Positions 35,296 through 42,586 of a DNA stretch of 64,000 nucleotides are shown in pieces; positions within the stretch are counted from its first letter, which is position 1, and each line of letters opens with the position of its first letter. The translations under genes were made by a program, and so were the position numbers. The notes beneath the pieces were generated by a model, which did no database searches, was not told the origin of the DNA, and saw only the letters and a program-made list of their open reading frames with translations. Where the stretch lies: NCBI RefSeq assembly GCF_003254625.1, contig NZ_QJRJ01000071.1, positions 1-64,000 of the forward strand, in the 5' to 3' direction. Source of the DNA: Flavobacterium ginsenosidimutans. Its GTDB lineage: Bacteria; Bacteroidota; Bacteroidia; Flavobacteriales; Flavobacteriaceae.

Positions 35296-37353
35296 ATGAA
35301 AAAACAATTTGCTAAACCTGTGTTTGGTGTGATATCTGCAATGTTTGCAATAACTGCAGCTCAAGCTCAAACAGCGCCAAAAGAGCCAGGTATTAATGTA
35401 TCTTACATGGATACGAAAATAAGCCCAAGTCAGGATTTTTTCAAATATGTAAACGGAACTTGGTTAGAAAAAACAGAAATCCCAAGTGATCGTACGACAT
35501 GGGGAAGTTTTAACGAGCTGATTAAAAAAACTGACAAAGATGTAATGGCAGTTTTACAAGAAGCTTCAAAAAATCCAAAGTATAAATCAAATACAGATCA
35601 AGGAAAAGCAGTTAACCTGTTTAATACTTATCTAGATTCTATCGGAAGAAATAAAAGAGGAATCGAACCATTAAAACCATATCTGAAAAAAATCGACGCA
35701 ATTAAAAATATTGCTGATGTTCAGAAATATTTGGTTGAAATGGAACAAGAAGGAAACGCTGGTTTTTTCGGAATTTACATTGGAGCTGATGATAAAGACA
35801 GTTCTAAAAACTCTGTAAATTTAGGGCCAAGCCAATTAGGACTTTCTGATAAAGATTACTACACTTCTGATGATAAAGATTCTAAAGAAAAACGTGCGAA
35901 ATATGAATTGCATGTTGCAAGAATGCTTCAGTTTATTGGAGAATCTCCAGAAAAAGCGAAACAAAGCGCTGCTGAAATTTTAGCTTTAGAAACAGAATTG
36001 TCACAACCAAGATTAAACAGAGTTGAAAGAAGAGACAGCCGTTTGCAATACAACCCAATGACAATTGCTGAACTTCAAAAATTAACTCCAGCTATCAAAT
36101 GGAACGAATATTTTGCCGGTTTAGGAATTACTAAATTAGAAACTGTAATTGTTTCTGAGCCTAAATATATGACGGCTTTAGAAACTGTTTTCAAAGCAAA
36201 CAAAGTTGCACAATGGAAAGAATACCTAAAATGGGATCTATTAAACAATGCTGCAAGTAAATTGACAACAGCAATTGATCAAGCTAATTTTGATTTTTAC
36301 AGCAAAACATTAAGAGGTGCAATTAAACAGCTTCCTGCTGAAGAAAGAGCGCTAAATGTAGTGAACGGAACAGTTGGTGAGGCTCTAGGAAAATTGTATG
36401 TTGAGAAAGTTTTTCCTGCTGAAGCTAAAACAAAAGCTGTTGACATGATTCATAATGTAATTACAGCTTACCAAAATCGTATTAACAATTTAAGCTGGAT
36501 GTCTAAAGATACAAAGGCAAAAGCAATTGAAAAATTGAATAAAATTACGATTAAAGTTGGATATCCTGATAAATGGAAAGATTATTCAGCGCTTGAGATT
36601 AAAAGTGTTGCAGAAGGAGGAAGCTACTATGAAAACACTAAAAACGTATCAAGATGGAATTTTAAGAAAAGCATCGATAAATTGTCTAAACCTGTTGATA
36701 AAACAGAATGGCATATGTCTCCTCAAACGGTAAATGCTTATTACAATCCATCTTATAATGAAATTGTATTCCCAGCAGCAATTTTACAGCCGCCTTTCTA
36801 CAATTACCAAGCTGACGAAGCGGTTAATTATGGTGGAATTGGAGCAGTAATTGGTCACGAGATTTCTCACGGATTTGATGATTCTGGTGCGCGTTACAAT
36901 GCAGAAGGAAATTTAGTTGACTGGTGGACAGAAGATGATTTGAAACAATTTACTGCTCTTGGAACAGATTTAGCAAATCAATACAGTGCTCTTGAGCCTT
37001 TGCCAGGAATTCACGTTGATGGTAATTTTACTTTAGGTGAAAACATCGGAGATTTAGGCGGAATCAATGCTGCTTTTGACGGATTGCAATTGTATTTGAA
37101 AGCTCATGGAAATCCAGGTTTAATCGACGGATTTACACCAGAACAACGTTTCTTTATTTCTTGGGCTACGGTTTGGAGAACAAAAACTAGAGACGAAGCG
37201 ATCAAAAATCAAGTGAAAACAGATCCGCACTCTCCAGGAATGTATAGAGCTTACGTTCCAATTCAGAATGTTGATGCTTTCTACAAAGCGTTCGATATTA
37301 AGAAAGGTGATAAAATGTATGTTGAACCAGAAAAACGAGTTAAAATCTGGTAA
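35296..37353 (+). CDS. M13 family zinc metallopeptidase (PepO/neprilysin-like)
   Basis: A 685-residue exported peptidase with a signal peptide (VISAMFAITAAQAQ). The zinc site is HEISH (about 521-525, within AVIGHEISHGFDDSGARYN), with the downstream Glu in GENIGDLGG (about 582). NAYYNPSYNEIVFPAAIL is the substrate-binding block, and RVKIW is the typical C-terminus. Members degrade peptides in the periplasm. A strong terminator follows. The upstream 200 bp is AT rich with a TATGTTTG -7-like match at 35262-35269. Confidence 0.94.
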   Translation: MKKQFAKPVFGVISAMFAITAAQAQTAPKEPGINVSYMDTKISPSQDFFKYVNGTWLEKTEIPSDRTTWGSFNELIKKTDKDVMAVLQEASKNPKYKSNTDQGKAVNLFNTYLDSIGRNKRGIEPLKPYLKKIDAIKNIADVQKYLVEMEQEGNAGFFGIYIGADDKDSSKNSVNLGPSQLGLSDKDYYTSDDKDSKEKRAKYELHVARMLQFIGESPEKAKQSAAEILALETELSQPRLNRVERRDSRLQYNPMTIAELQKLTPAIKWNEYFAGLGITKLETVIVSEPKYMTALETVFKANKVAQWKEYLKWDLLNNAASKLTTAIDQANFDFYSKTLRGAIKQLPAEERALNVVNGTVGEALGKLYVEKVFPAEAKTKAVDMIHNVITAYQNRINNLSWMSKDTKAKAIEKLNKITIKVGYPDKWKDYSALEIKSVAEGGSYYENTKNVSRWNFKKSIDKLSKPVDKTEWHMSPQTVNAYYNPSYNEIVFPAAILQPPFYNYQADEAVNYGGIGAVIGHEISHGFDDSGARYNAEGNLVDWWTEDDLKQFTALGTDLANQYSALEPLPGIHVDGNFTLGENIGDLGGINAAFDGLQLYLKAHGNPGLIDGFTPEQRFFISWATVWRTKTRDEAIKNQVKTDPHSPGMYRAYVPIQNVDAFYKAFDIKKGDKMYVEPEKRVKIW

Positions 37354-37375
37354 TCAATTTTTATAATAAAAAAAA

Positions 37376-37402
37376 GGGCGGTCTCGATTTTCGAGACCGC
37401 CC
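37376..37402 (+). terminator. Strong rho-independent terminator after the M13 peptidase
   Basis: GGGCGGTCTCGA (37376-37387), a 3-base loop, and TCGAGACCGCCC (37391-37402), followed by TTTTTT. Preceding A-run also allows reverse-strand function. Confidence 0.92.
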
Positions 37403-37429
37403 TTTTTTATTTTGAGATAATCAAACAAT

Positions 37430-37643
37430 GTTCCGTAGGAACATATCATCGGTAGCAAAAAAAATATTGACGATCCCATTATATTTGCGTTCCGTAGGAA
37501 CGTTTGATTTTGATATAAATTTCTACAGCAAAATACCCCAGCGGGGTAAAATATTTATAGAATTTCAATAAGACAAATGAAAAAAGCTCCAGCGGAACGA
37601 CATGTTTTTTATAATCTACTACATGTCGCTCCGCTGGAGCTTT
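37430..37643. repeat. Cluster of 13 bp REP-like hairpins, including a 23 bp inverted pair
   Basis: Five hairpins of the plan 5-bp arm, 3-nt loop, 5-bp arm: GTTCCGTAGGAAC (37430-37442 and 37489-37501), ACCCCAGCGGGGT (37535-37547, followed by AAAATATTTATAGAA), GCTCCAGCGGAAC (37586-37598) and its inverse GCTCCGCTGGAGC (37628-37640). The last two lie in 23-base arms (37583-37605 and 37621-37643) matching at 22 of 23 positions around a 15-base loop. The same family is dense around the Y1 transposase at 46519-46977. This fills the 380 bp gap between the M13 and GyrI-like genes together with the terminator. Confidence 0.85.
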
Positions 37644-37731
37644 ATATTGTAAATATTTATTTTTTGGTATAAATATTTCGCTTCTCCGAAGCTTGCAATA
37701 AAAGAGCTTTTAAAAGAGAGTTCCTTTTGTT

Positions 37732-38181
37732 TTATTTTAAAGCGATATAGATGTCAACTTCTCCATTTTGTAAATTTGCCGACCTTTGATCGTAAACTTC
37801 AAAATCGGATGTAAAAGATCGGTTTAAATCAGAATTCCAAATTTTAAGCCATTCATTATAGACAGCACCTTCAGTTAAATTTCCCTTAGCAGTAAACTTT
37901 TCGTAAGTACTATTTTCAATTGTTTTTCCAATCATATCATTTGGAATTTCATCCAAACCACTTACTTTACATCCAATAATTGTCGTATAAGGTTTTGTAT
38001 GATCTTTTTCGTAATCTGTATAAACGCAATAAATAGCGTTGTCTAGCTTGTTCGGAATTCTATCTCCAATATTTTCCGAGATAAATTTGTTCCAAAGCTG
38101 AGGTATATCTTTTCCAGATTTGCCACCTTCATTTGTTGTTCTAATAGCTATACCAATAATGCTAAATCTTTTAATGCTCAT
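37732..38181 (-). CDS. GyrI-like / effector-binding domain protein
   Basis: A 149-residue stand-alone GyrI-like (AraC effector-binding) domain: a repeated beta-alpha layout with IGIAIRTTNEGG, IPQLWNKFI, AIYCVYTDYE, YTTIIGCKVS and VYNEWLKIW, ending in EVDIYIALK. Related proteins bind small hydrophobic ligands or gyrase. No DNA-binding domain is present, so it is not a regulator alone. It is separated from the downstream cytochrome by about 85 bp. Confidence 0.78.
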   Translation of the reverse strand: MSIKRFSIIGIAIRTTNEGGKSGKDIPQLWNKFISENIGDRIPNKLDNAIYCVYTDYEKDHTKPYTTIIGCKVSGLDEIPNDMIGKTIENSTYEKFTAKGNLTEGAVYNEWLKIWNSDLNRSFTSDFEVYDQRSANLQNGEVDIYIALK

Positions 38182-38267
38182 TATTTAATTTTTTAAATTA
38201 TTGAGCAAATTTAAAAGTGTTTAATGACAACAGTATGTCAGCAGTAGTTAAAAATTACAAAAAATTC

Positions 38268-38666
38268 TTACTTTAAATAACTATAAATATAAGCTTCAAT
38301 TGCTTTTAATTCTTCATCAGACATTGATTGAGTAATAGCAAAATTGGTTTTCATAATCTCAAACTGACTCGGATCTACAATTGGTTCTGCATTTCCCTTT
38401 AAGAAAGTAACGATATTGCCATTTTTGTCTTTGTAGATTTTGGCAATTTCTTTAATGCTTGGGCCAATTACTTTTTGATCCGGCTGATGGCATGCAAAAC
38501 AATTTCCATTGCTTTCAAATATTTGTTTTCCTAATTCCTCTGGAGTTTTGGCTTTCGCCGATTCGCCTTCAGAAACCGATTCAGTTGTTGTATTTGTAGA
38601 TTCAGAACCTTCTTTTTTACAAGAAGCAAAAGCTAAAACAGCAGATAAAAATAAAACCTTTTTCAT
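38268..38666 (-). CDS. Periplasmic c-type cytochrome lipoprotein
   Basis: A 132-residue protein with a lipoprotein signal (LFLSAVLAFASCKKE). A Ser/Thr/Glu-rich linker precedes a monohaem cytochrome c domain. The haem attachment site is CFACH (CxxCH), with VIGPSIKEIA and a likely Met ligand in IMKTNF, closing with DEELKAIEAYIYSYL. It carries electrons in the periplasm. The gene starts 1 bp after the hemB stop, so haem synthesis and a haem protein are in one transcript. Confidence 0.9.
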   Translation of the reverse strand: MKKVLFLSAVLAFASCKKEGSESTNTTTESVSEGESAKAKTPEELGKQIFESNGNCFACHQPDQKVIGPSIKEIAKIYKDKNGNIVTFLKGNAEPIVDPSQFEIMKTNFAITQSMSDEELKAIEAYIYSYLK

Positions 38667-38667
38667 C

Positions 38668-39663
38668 TTATTTCTTTAAAAGTATTGCTGCTTCTTTAGC
38701 AAAATATGTTGAAATAAGATTAGCACCTGCACGTTTGATGCACATTAATTGTTCCATCATAATCTTGTCGTGATCTAACCAGCCTCTTTCAGATGCCGCT
38801 TTAACCATTGCGTATTCTCCAGAAACCTGATAAACGGTTACAGGAACATGCACTGTATTTTTAATTTCGCGAACAATATCCAAATAAGCAATTCCTGGTT
38901 TTACCATAACCATATCTGCACCTTCTTCAACGTCAGATAAAGCTTCTTTGATCGCTTCGATTCGGTTTGCATAATCCATTTGGTATGTTTTTTTATCTTT
39001 TGGAACCACAACATCAGCTTCTCTTGGAGCAGAATCTAAAGCATCTCTAAACGGACCATAAAAAGCAGAAGCATATTTAGCAGAATAGCTCATAATTCCA
39101 ACATTCTGAAATCCAGCAGCATCTAAACCTTCGCGAAGGCGTAAAACACGTCCGTCCATCATATCGCTTGGCGCTACAAAATCGGCACCAGCTTCTGCGT
39201 GAGAAATAGCCATTTTTACTAAAGCATCAACTGTGCTGTCGTTTTCTACATCACCATTTTTTATGATTCCGTCATGACCATAAATAGAATATGGGTCTAA
39301 AGCCACATCTGGCATAACGATCATTTCTGGACAAGCTGCTTTTATAGCACGAATAGCTTGCTGCATTAATCCGTTAGCATTCCAAGCTTCTTTTCCAGTA
39401 TTGTCTTTTAGGTTTTCGCTAACTTTTACATAAATATTTACGGCGCGAATTCCTAAATCAAAAAGTTCTTTTACTTCTTCAACTGTTAAATCTATTGATC
39501 TTCTGAAAATTCCCGGCATTGACGGAATTTCGACTTTTACATTTTCGCCTTCAGCAATAAACATTGGAAACATAAAATCCGATGGACTTAAACTGGTTTC
39601 ACGAACTAAAGAACGAATGGATTCATTTACTCTTAATCTTCTGCCTCTTTGTAATGGGAACAT
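38668..39663 (-). CDS. hemB: Delta-aminolevulinic acid dehydratase (porphobilinogen synthase)
   Basis: A 331-residue enzyme that condenses two 5-aminolevulinate to porphobilinogen. The two active-site lysines lie in MSYSAKYASAFYGPFRDA and MVMVKPGIAYLD. The metal-site segment reads DVALDPYSIYGHDG, with Asp and Ala where zinc-type enzymes have cysteines, so it is the Mg-dependent class. It is a single haem gene outside the main cluster 8 kb away. The C-terminus STYFAKEAAILLKK is normal. Confidence 0.97.
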   Translation of the reverse strand: MFPLQRGRRLRVNESIRSLVRETSLSPSDFMFPMFIAEGENVKVEIPSMPGIFRRSIDLTVEEVKELFDLGIRAVNIYVKVSENLKDNTGKEAWNANGLMQQAIRAIKAACPEMIVMPDVALDPYSIYGHDGIIKNGDVENDSTVDALVKMAISHAEAGADFVAPSDMMDGRVLRLREGLDAAGFQNVGIMSYSAKYASAFYGPFRDALDSAPREADVVVPKDKKTYQMDYANRIEAIKEALSDVEEGADMVMVKPGIAYLDIVREIKNTVHVPVTVYQVSGEYAMVKAASERGWLDHDKIMMEQLMCIKRAGANLISTYFAKEAAILLKK

Positions 39664-39667
39664 ATAA

Positions 39668-39695
39668 TTTTAGATTTTAGATTTTAGATTTTAGA
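39668..39695. repeat. Four tandem TTTTAGA units upstream of hemB
   Basis: Four copies of the 7-mer TTTTAGA in a row, beginning 5 bp from the hemB start codon. It lies in a 276 bp AT-rich gap that holds no other recognisable feature. Similar shorter runs occur near 30225. Confidence 0.7.
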
Positions 39696-39939
39696 CTTTT
39701 AGTTGATTTCTTTGAAACTCAGACTGAAAATCTATTTCTAAAACTGCAGTTGTTTTTATTTTTTTTTGAAGTTTATCTCACTTTTTAATGAGTGGCGCAA
39801 AGTTAAAGAAAAAAGGAACAAAATAAGGCGTTTGGCTTGCTGTAGAATGAGTTAATATTATCTAAAAATTTGGTTTGATGTTTTTATTTGAAGTAGATTT
39901 GCAAAATTAGGAAAAATCTTATTTTTTAATATAAAGCAA

Positions 39940-40707
39940 ATGAACTCAGAGTCAGAGGAATGTTTTCGTTCCAAAATAGAAAAATATTATAGTCTTGAAC
40001 AAAGTTTTGTTCCAAAATGGTATTGTTATCGTGTAGTTACTCCAATATATGTATTTACTCATTTCATAAATTTTTCAAGTATTAAAGGAAAATTATTGCT
40101 ATTAATTGTACGAGGGGAATTATCGGAAAAAAAGATATGCGAATTTTTAAAGATTGTAGATGAAAATAACAAAAACATACAGTTTGATAAGTTTGTAAAA
40201 CTTAACAACATTTTTTACAATGAAATGGAAATGAATGGAATAGCGTTTTTACCTTATAAATACCATTCAATTTTTGAAACACAAGATAAAGATCTTTATT
40301 TAAACACAATTGTAACATTCCCTATTTACAATTGCGAATTTAATGGAAATGAAAGTTCAGAGGAAGTAAAATTATTGAGAAGAGATATAGTTTCCACAAT
40401 TGATTGGGATCGAGAAGTTTCGCCTATAATTAAAATTCGATATAATAATCTAAAAACTGGAAGTAGAACCCGAGGAAATAAATTTTATTTTGTTTCATTA
40501 AATGTTGTTTTAAATGAACTTGACAATTTGCAGAATGATGATTTTCCTGATTCATTTGTTGAATTAGAAAATTATAAAGATGAATATATTCACGTCTCTG
40601 CACTTAATTCAAGTGTTTTTCTAATCGTAAACAAAAACAGAACGATTGTGCTTCAGGATAAAATTCAAAAAATAAAGGATTTTACAATTGATTTTTTAAC
40701 TCGATAG
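39940..40707 (+). CDS. Orphan protein, possible immunity-type (cassette 1)
   Basis: A 255-residue cytosolic protein with no signal peptide or membrane segment. I do not recognise the family. It is Asn/Lys/Glu rich, with short aromatic motifs (PKWYCYRVVTPIYVF, YNCEFNGNESSEE). The stop codon lies inside the first copy of the GATAGCGCGGATTT repeat (CGATAG), so the repeat has supplied the end of the gene. It is the first of three unrelated orphan genes separated by that repeat. The layout resembles orphan immunity-gene arrays; function is not shown by sequence. Confidence 0.72.
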   Translation: MNSESEECFRSKIEKYYSLEQSFVPKWYCYRVVTPIYVFTHFINFSSIKGKLLLLIVRGELSEKKICEFLKIVDENNKNIQFDKFVKLNNIFYNEMEMNGIAFLPYKYHSIFETQDKDLYLNTIVTFPIYNCEFNGNESSEEVKLLRRDIVSTIDWDREVSPIIKIRYNNLKTGSRTRGNKFYFVSLNVVLNELDNLQNDDFPDSFVELENYKDEYIHVSALNSSVFLIVNKNRTIVLQDKIQKIKDFTIDFLTR

Positions 40708-40792
40708 CGCGGATTTAGCCGATAGCGCGGATTTGCAACCCGATAGCGCGGATTTGCAATCCGTGCCCACAAAGATTGATTTTTGTTTTGAG
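40702..40792 (+). repeat. GATAGCGCGGATTT repeat array (three partial to full units)
   Basis: Units begin at 40702, 40720 and 40741 (CGATAGCGCGGATTT). The third is full length (40742-40792), with the near-palindrome CGGATTTGCAATCCG and a GTGCCCACAAAGATTG tail. A second near-identical full copy is at 41276-41329. A reversed fragment (GCGGGCTATCGA) lies at 40817-40828. Confidence 0.88.
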
Positions 40793-40840
40793 GCATTAGG
40801 TTGAATCTCACTGTTGCGGGCTATCGAAAATAAAAATAAT

Positions 40841-41272
40841 ATGGAAATATTTTTAAATGGAAGAATTGGTGGAATTCCACATGTAAATTTTGAAAATGTA
40901 CACGGTATAGTGATTAATTTTAGAAAAAGAATAAAACAAAATTTCCTTCCTGTTAATTTGGGAAAAGATGTTGAAATCATAACAATCTTTCTTTGTTTAA
41001 ATGGAGACATTACAAAATTTTATGAGTCAACGGGTGTGTATAATATTAAATATTTAAAAAAGAATAAAAAGATTTTAATCGATTTATGTATTGATGAATC
41101 AGTCTGGATTGGGAATGAATCGGAAAATGAAATTATTTTTTTAAATAATTTGAAGAAATTATTGCTAGAAAGCGCTGATAAAATTGCTATGAAATTTCAA
41201 AAAAATAAATTAGATTTTGATAAAAAGATATTTCAAAATGTAATTGAGAATAATTTTAAACTTGGAGAATAA
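40841..41272 (+). CDS. Orphan protein, possible immunity-type (cassette 2)
   Basis: ATG at 40841 gives 143 residues; an in-frame TTG at 40814 would start inside a repeat fragment and is less likely. It begins MEIFLNGRIGGIPHVNFENV, and the middle is a hydrophobic beta strand set (VEIITIFLCLNGDITKF). A Lys/Leu-rich helical C-terminus follows. It is cytosolic, with no recognised family. It is bounded by direct copies of the ~51 bp repeat on both sides, like a cassette. Confidence 0.7.
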   Translation: MEIFLNGRIGGIPHVNFENVHGIVINFRKRIKQNFLPVNLGKDVEIITIFLCLNGDITKFYESTGVYNIKYLKKNKKILIDLCIDESVWIGNESENEIIFLNNLKKLLLESADKIAMKFQKNKLDFDKKIFQNVIENNFKLGE

Positions 41273-41275
41273 GCT

Positions 41276-41329
41276 GATAGCGCGGATTTGCAATCCGTGC
41301 CCGCAAATATTGATTTTTTTGTTTTGAGA
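41276..41329 (+). repeat. Full copy of the GATAGCGCGGATTT repeat
   Basis: Matches the copy at 40742-40792 over about 51 bases, with a few changes (CCCGCAAATATTG against CCCACAAAGATTG, and extra T in the T-run). It starts 3 bp after the stop of cassette 2. A reversed fragment, AATCCACGCTATCG, lies at 41880-41893 after cassette 3. Confidence 0.88.
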
Positions 41330-41352
41330 ATTAATTTATAATTGAAATATAT

Positions 41353-41874
41353 ATGAATAATCCATTTTTTGAAAAAATAAATAATATTGAATGGTTTTCT
41401 AATTGTGGAAAAGAGTTCTCTATTGCAGATTTTCCAATTAAAATTAAGTTTATGAAGTCTTTTGATGAAATGCAAAAGAATATAATTTCTCAGAATTGGG
41501 AAGATTTGACAATGGAAGCAAGAAACAGATTAACGGTTTTTCTACATAAAAATAATCGTAATGATTATCAGGATTGGAATAGAATTACAGAAATCAACAA
41601 AAGTAATTTGAAACAAATAGAGACTACAGCAAAATTTTTTGTAGAAAAAAATAATCTTGATAAAAGTATTATTGATGATGTCTTGTGGAATGTTCTAGGA
41701 GCAGCAATGGAAGATCACTATATTTTGATAAATAAAAGAATCCCTATATTTTTCAATTATCTTTTAGAAATCTATTCTCAAGGAAATATTCCATGCGGTC
41801 TAATAGGCGAGGTAAAAGAAGATTTTGATGGAAACTCAATCGATTTTTCTGATTTTACAATATTAGTATATTAA
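41353..41874 (+). CDS. Orphan protein, possible immunity-type (cassette 3)
   Basis: A 173-residue cytosolic helical protein without signal or membrane segments. Recognisable stretches are MTMEARNRL-like helices (WEDLTMEARNRLTVFL), DVLWNVLGAAMEDHYI, and INKRIPIFFNYLLEIYSQG. The C-terminus GEVKEDFDGNSIDFSDFTIL is acidic. No named family is recognised. It lies between a full repeat upstream and an inverted repeat remnant downstream, as the third cassette of the array. Base composition is as AT rich as cassettes 1 and 2. Confidence 0.72.
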   Translation: MNNPFFEKINNIEWFSNCGKEFSIADFPIKIKFMKSFDEMQKNIISQNWEDLTMEARNRLTVFLHKNNRNDYQDWNRITEINKSNLKQIETTAKFFVEKNNLDKSIIDDVLWNVLGAAMEDHYILINKRIPIFFNYLLEIYSQGNIPCGLIGEVKEDFDGNSIDFSDFTILVY

Positions 41875-41949
41875 AAATAAATCCACGCTATCGAACTAAG
41901 AATTTAGACATATCATGGTTTTTCAGAATATTCCATCTAAATTTGTCTA

Positions 41950-42582
41950 ATGAAGAAAATTCTCGCTTTATTTTGCTGTCTGTTTTTAACGAGTTGTTTT
42001 GAGATTACAGAAAGAATCAAACATCACGACGATCAAAGTGGTGAATATACTCTAATTGTAGATTTTTCCAAATCTTGGTTTAAAACCAAATCGGCTATTT
42101 GGCTCGAAGAAGTCGATGGCGTAAAAATTCCAAACGAACAGGAAATTACCGCTAAACTCAGTGACTTTAAAGAAAAAGCTTTAAAGATAAACGGAATTTC
42201 CAACGTAAGCACCAAAACAGATTTTGACAATTATGTCTTTATCATCAAACTGAACTACGCCAATCTGAAAGCACTGAATGCCGTTGTAAATACAATCAAC
42301 AATCAGCGCGATCAGATTCACTTTAGCGGAAGTGGCAAAACTTTCGAAAGAATTGCATCTTATCCCGTTCCTGAAAAAGTATTAAACGACCCAAAGAAAA
42401 AGAAAGATCTAGAAGAAGCGAGTATTATTTCTATTTATACTTTCGATAAAGATATTGTAGCTGTTGACAATGCAAACAGCAAAATTTCCAAAAACAAAAA
42501 GACGGTTTTTTTAAAACAAAGTATGTACAGCGTATTTAAGAAATCGACTTTAATGAATAATACCATCCAATTAACGCCTTGA
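41950..42582 (+). CDS. Uncharacterised lipoprotein
   Basis: A 210-residue protein with a lipoprotein signal (LALFCCLFLTSCFE). The start of the mature protein reads ITERIKHHDDQSGEYTLIVDFSKSW, then alternating strands and helices (EKALKINGISNVST, NYVFIIKLNYANLKAL). I do not recognise a named domain. It ends 4 bp before the next exported protein gene, so the two are probably one operon with linked envelope roles. Confidence 0.8.
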   Translation: MKKILALFCCLFLTSCFEITERIKHHDDQSGEYTLIVDFSKSWFKTKSAIWLEEVDGVKIPNEQEITAKLSDFKEKALKINGISNVSTKTDFDNYVFIIKLNYANLKALNAVVNTINNQRDQIHFSGSGKTFERIASYPVPEKVLNDPKKKKDLEEASIISIYTFDKDIVAVDNANSKISKNKKTVFLKQSMYSVFKKSTLMNNTIQLTP

Positions 42583-42586
42583 TTTT

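Noticed and set aside
40696..41010. Minus-strand open frame of 104 codons across the repeat and orphan cassette 2
   Set aside because: Its C-terminal half is translated repeat (TDCKSALSG-like) and the rest is antisense to a better gene. It shows no family and no start context.
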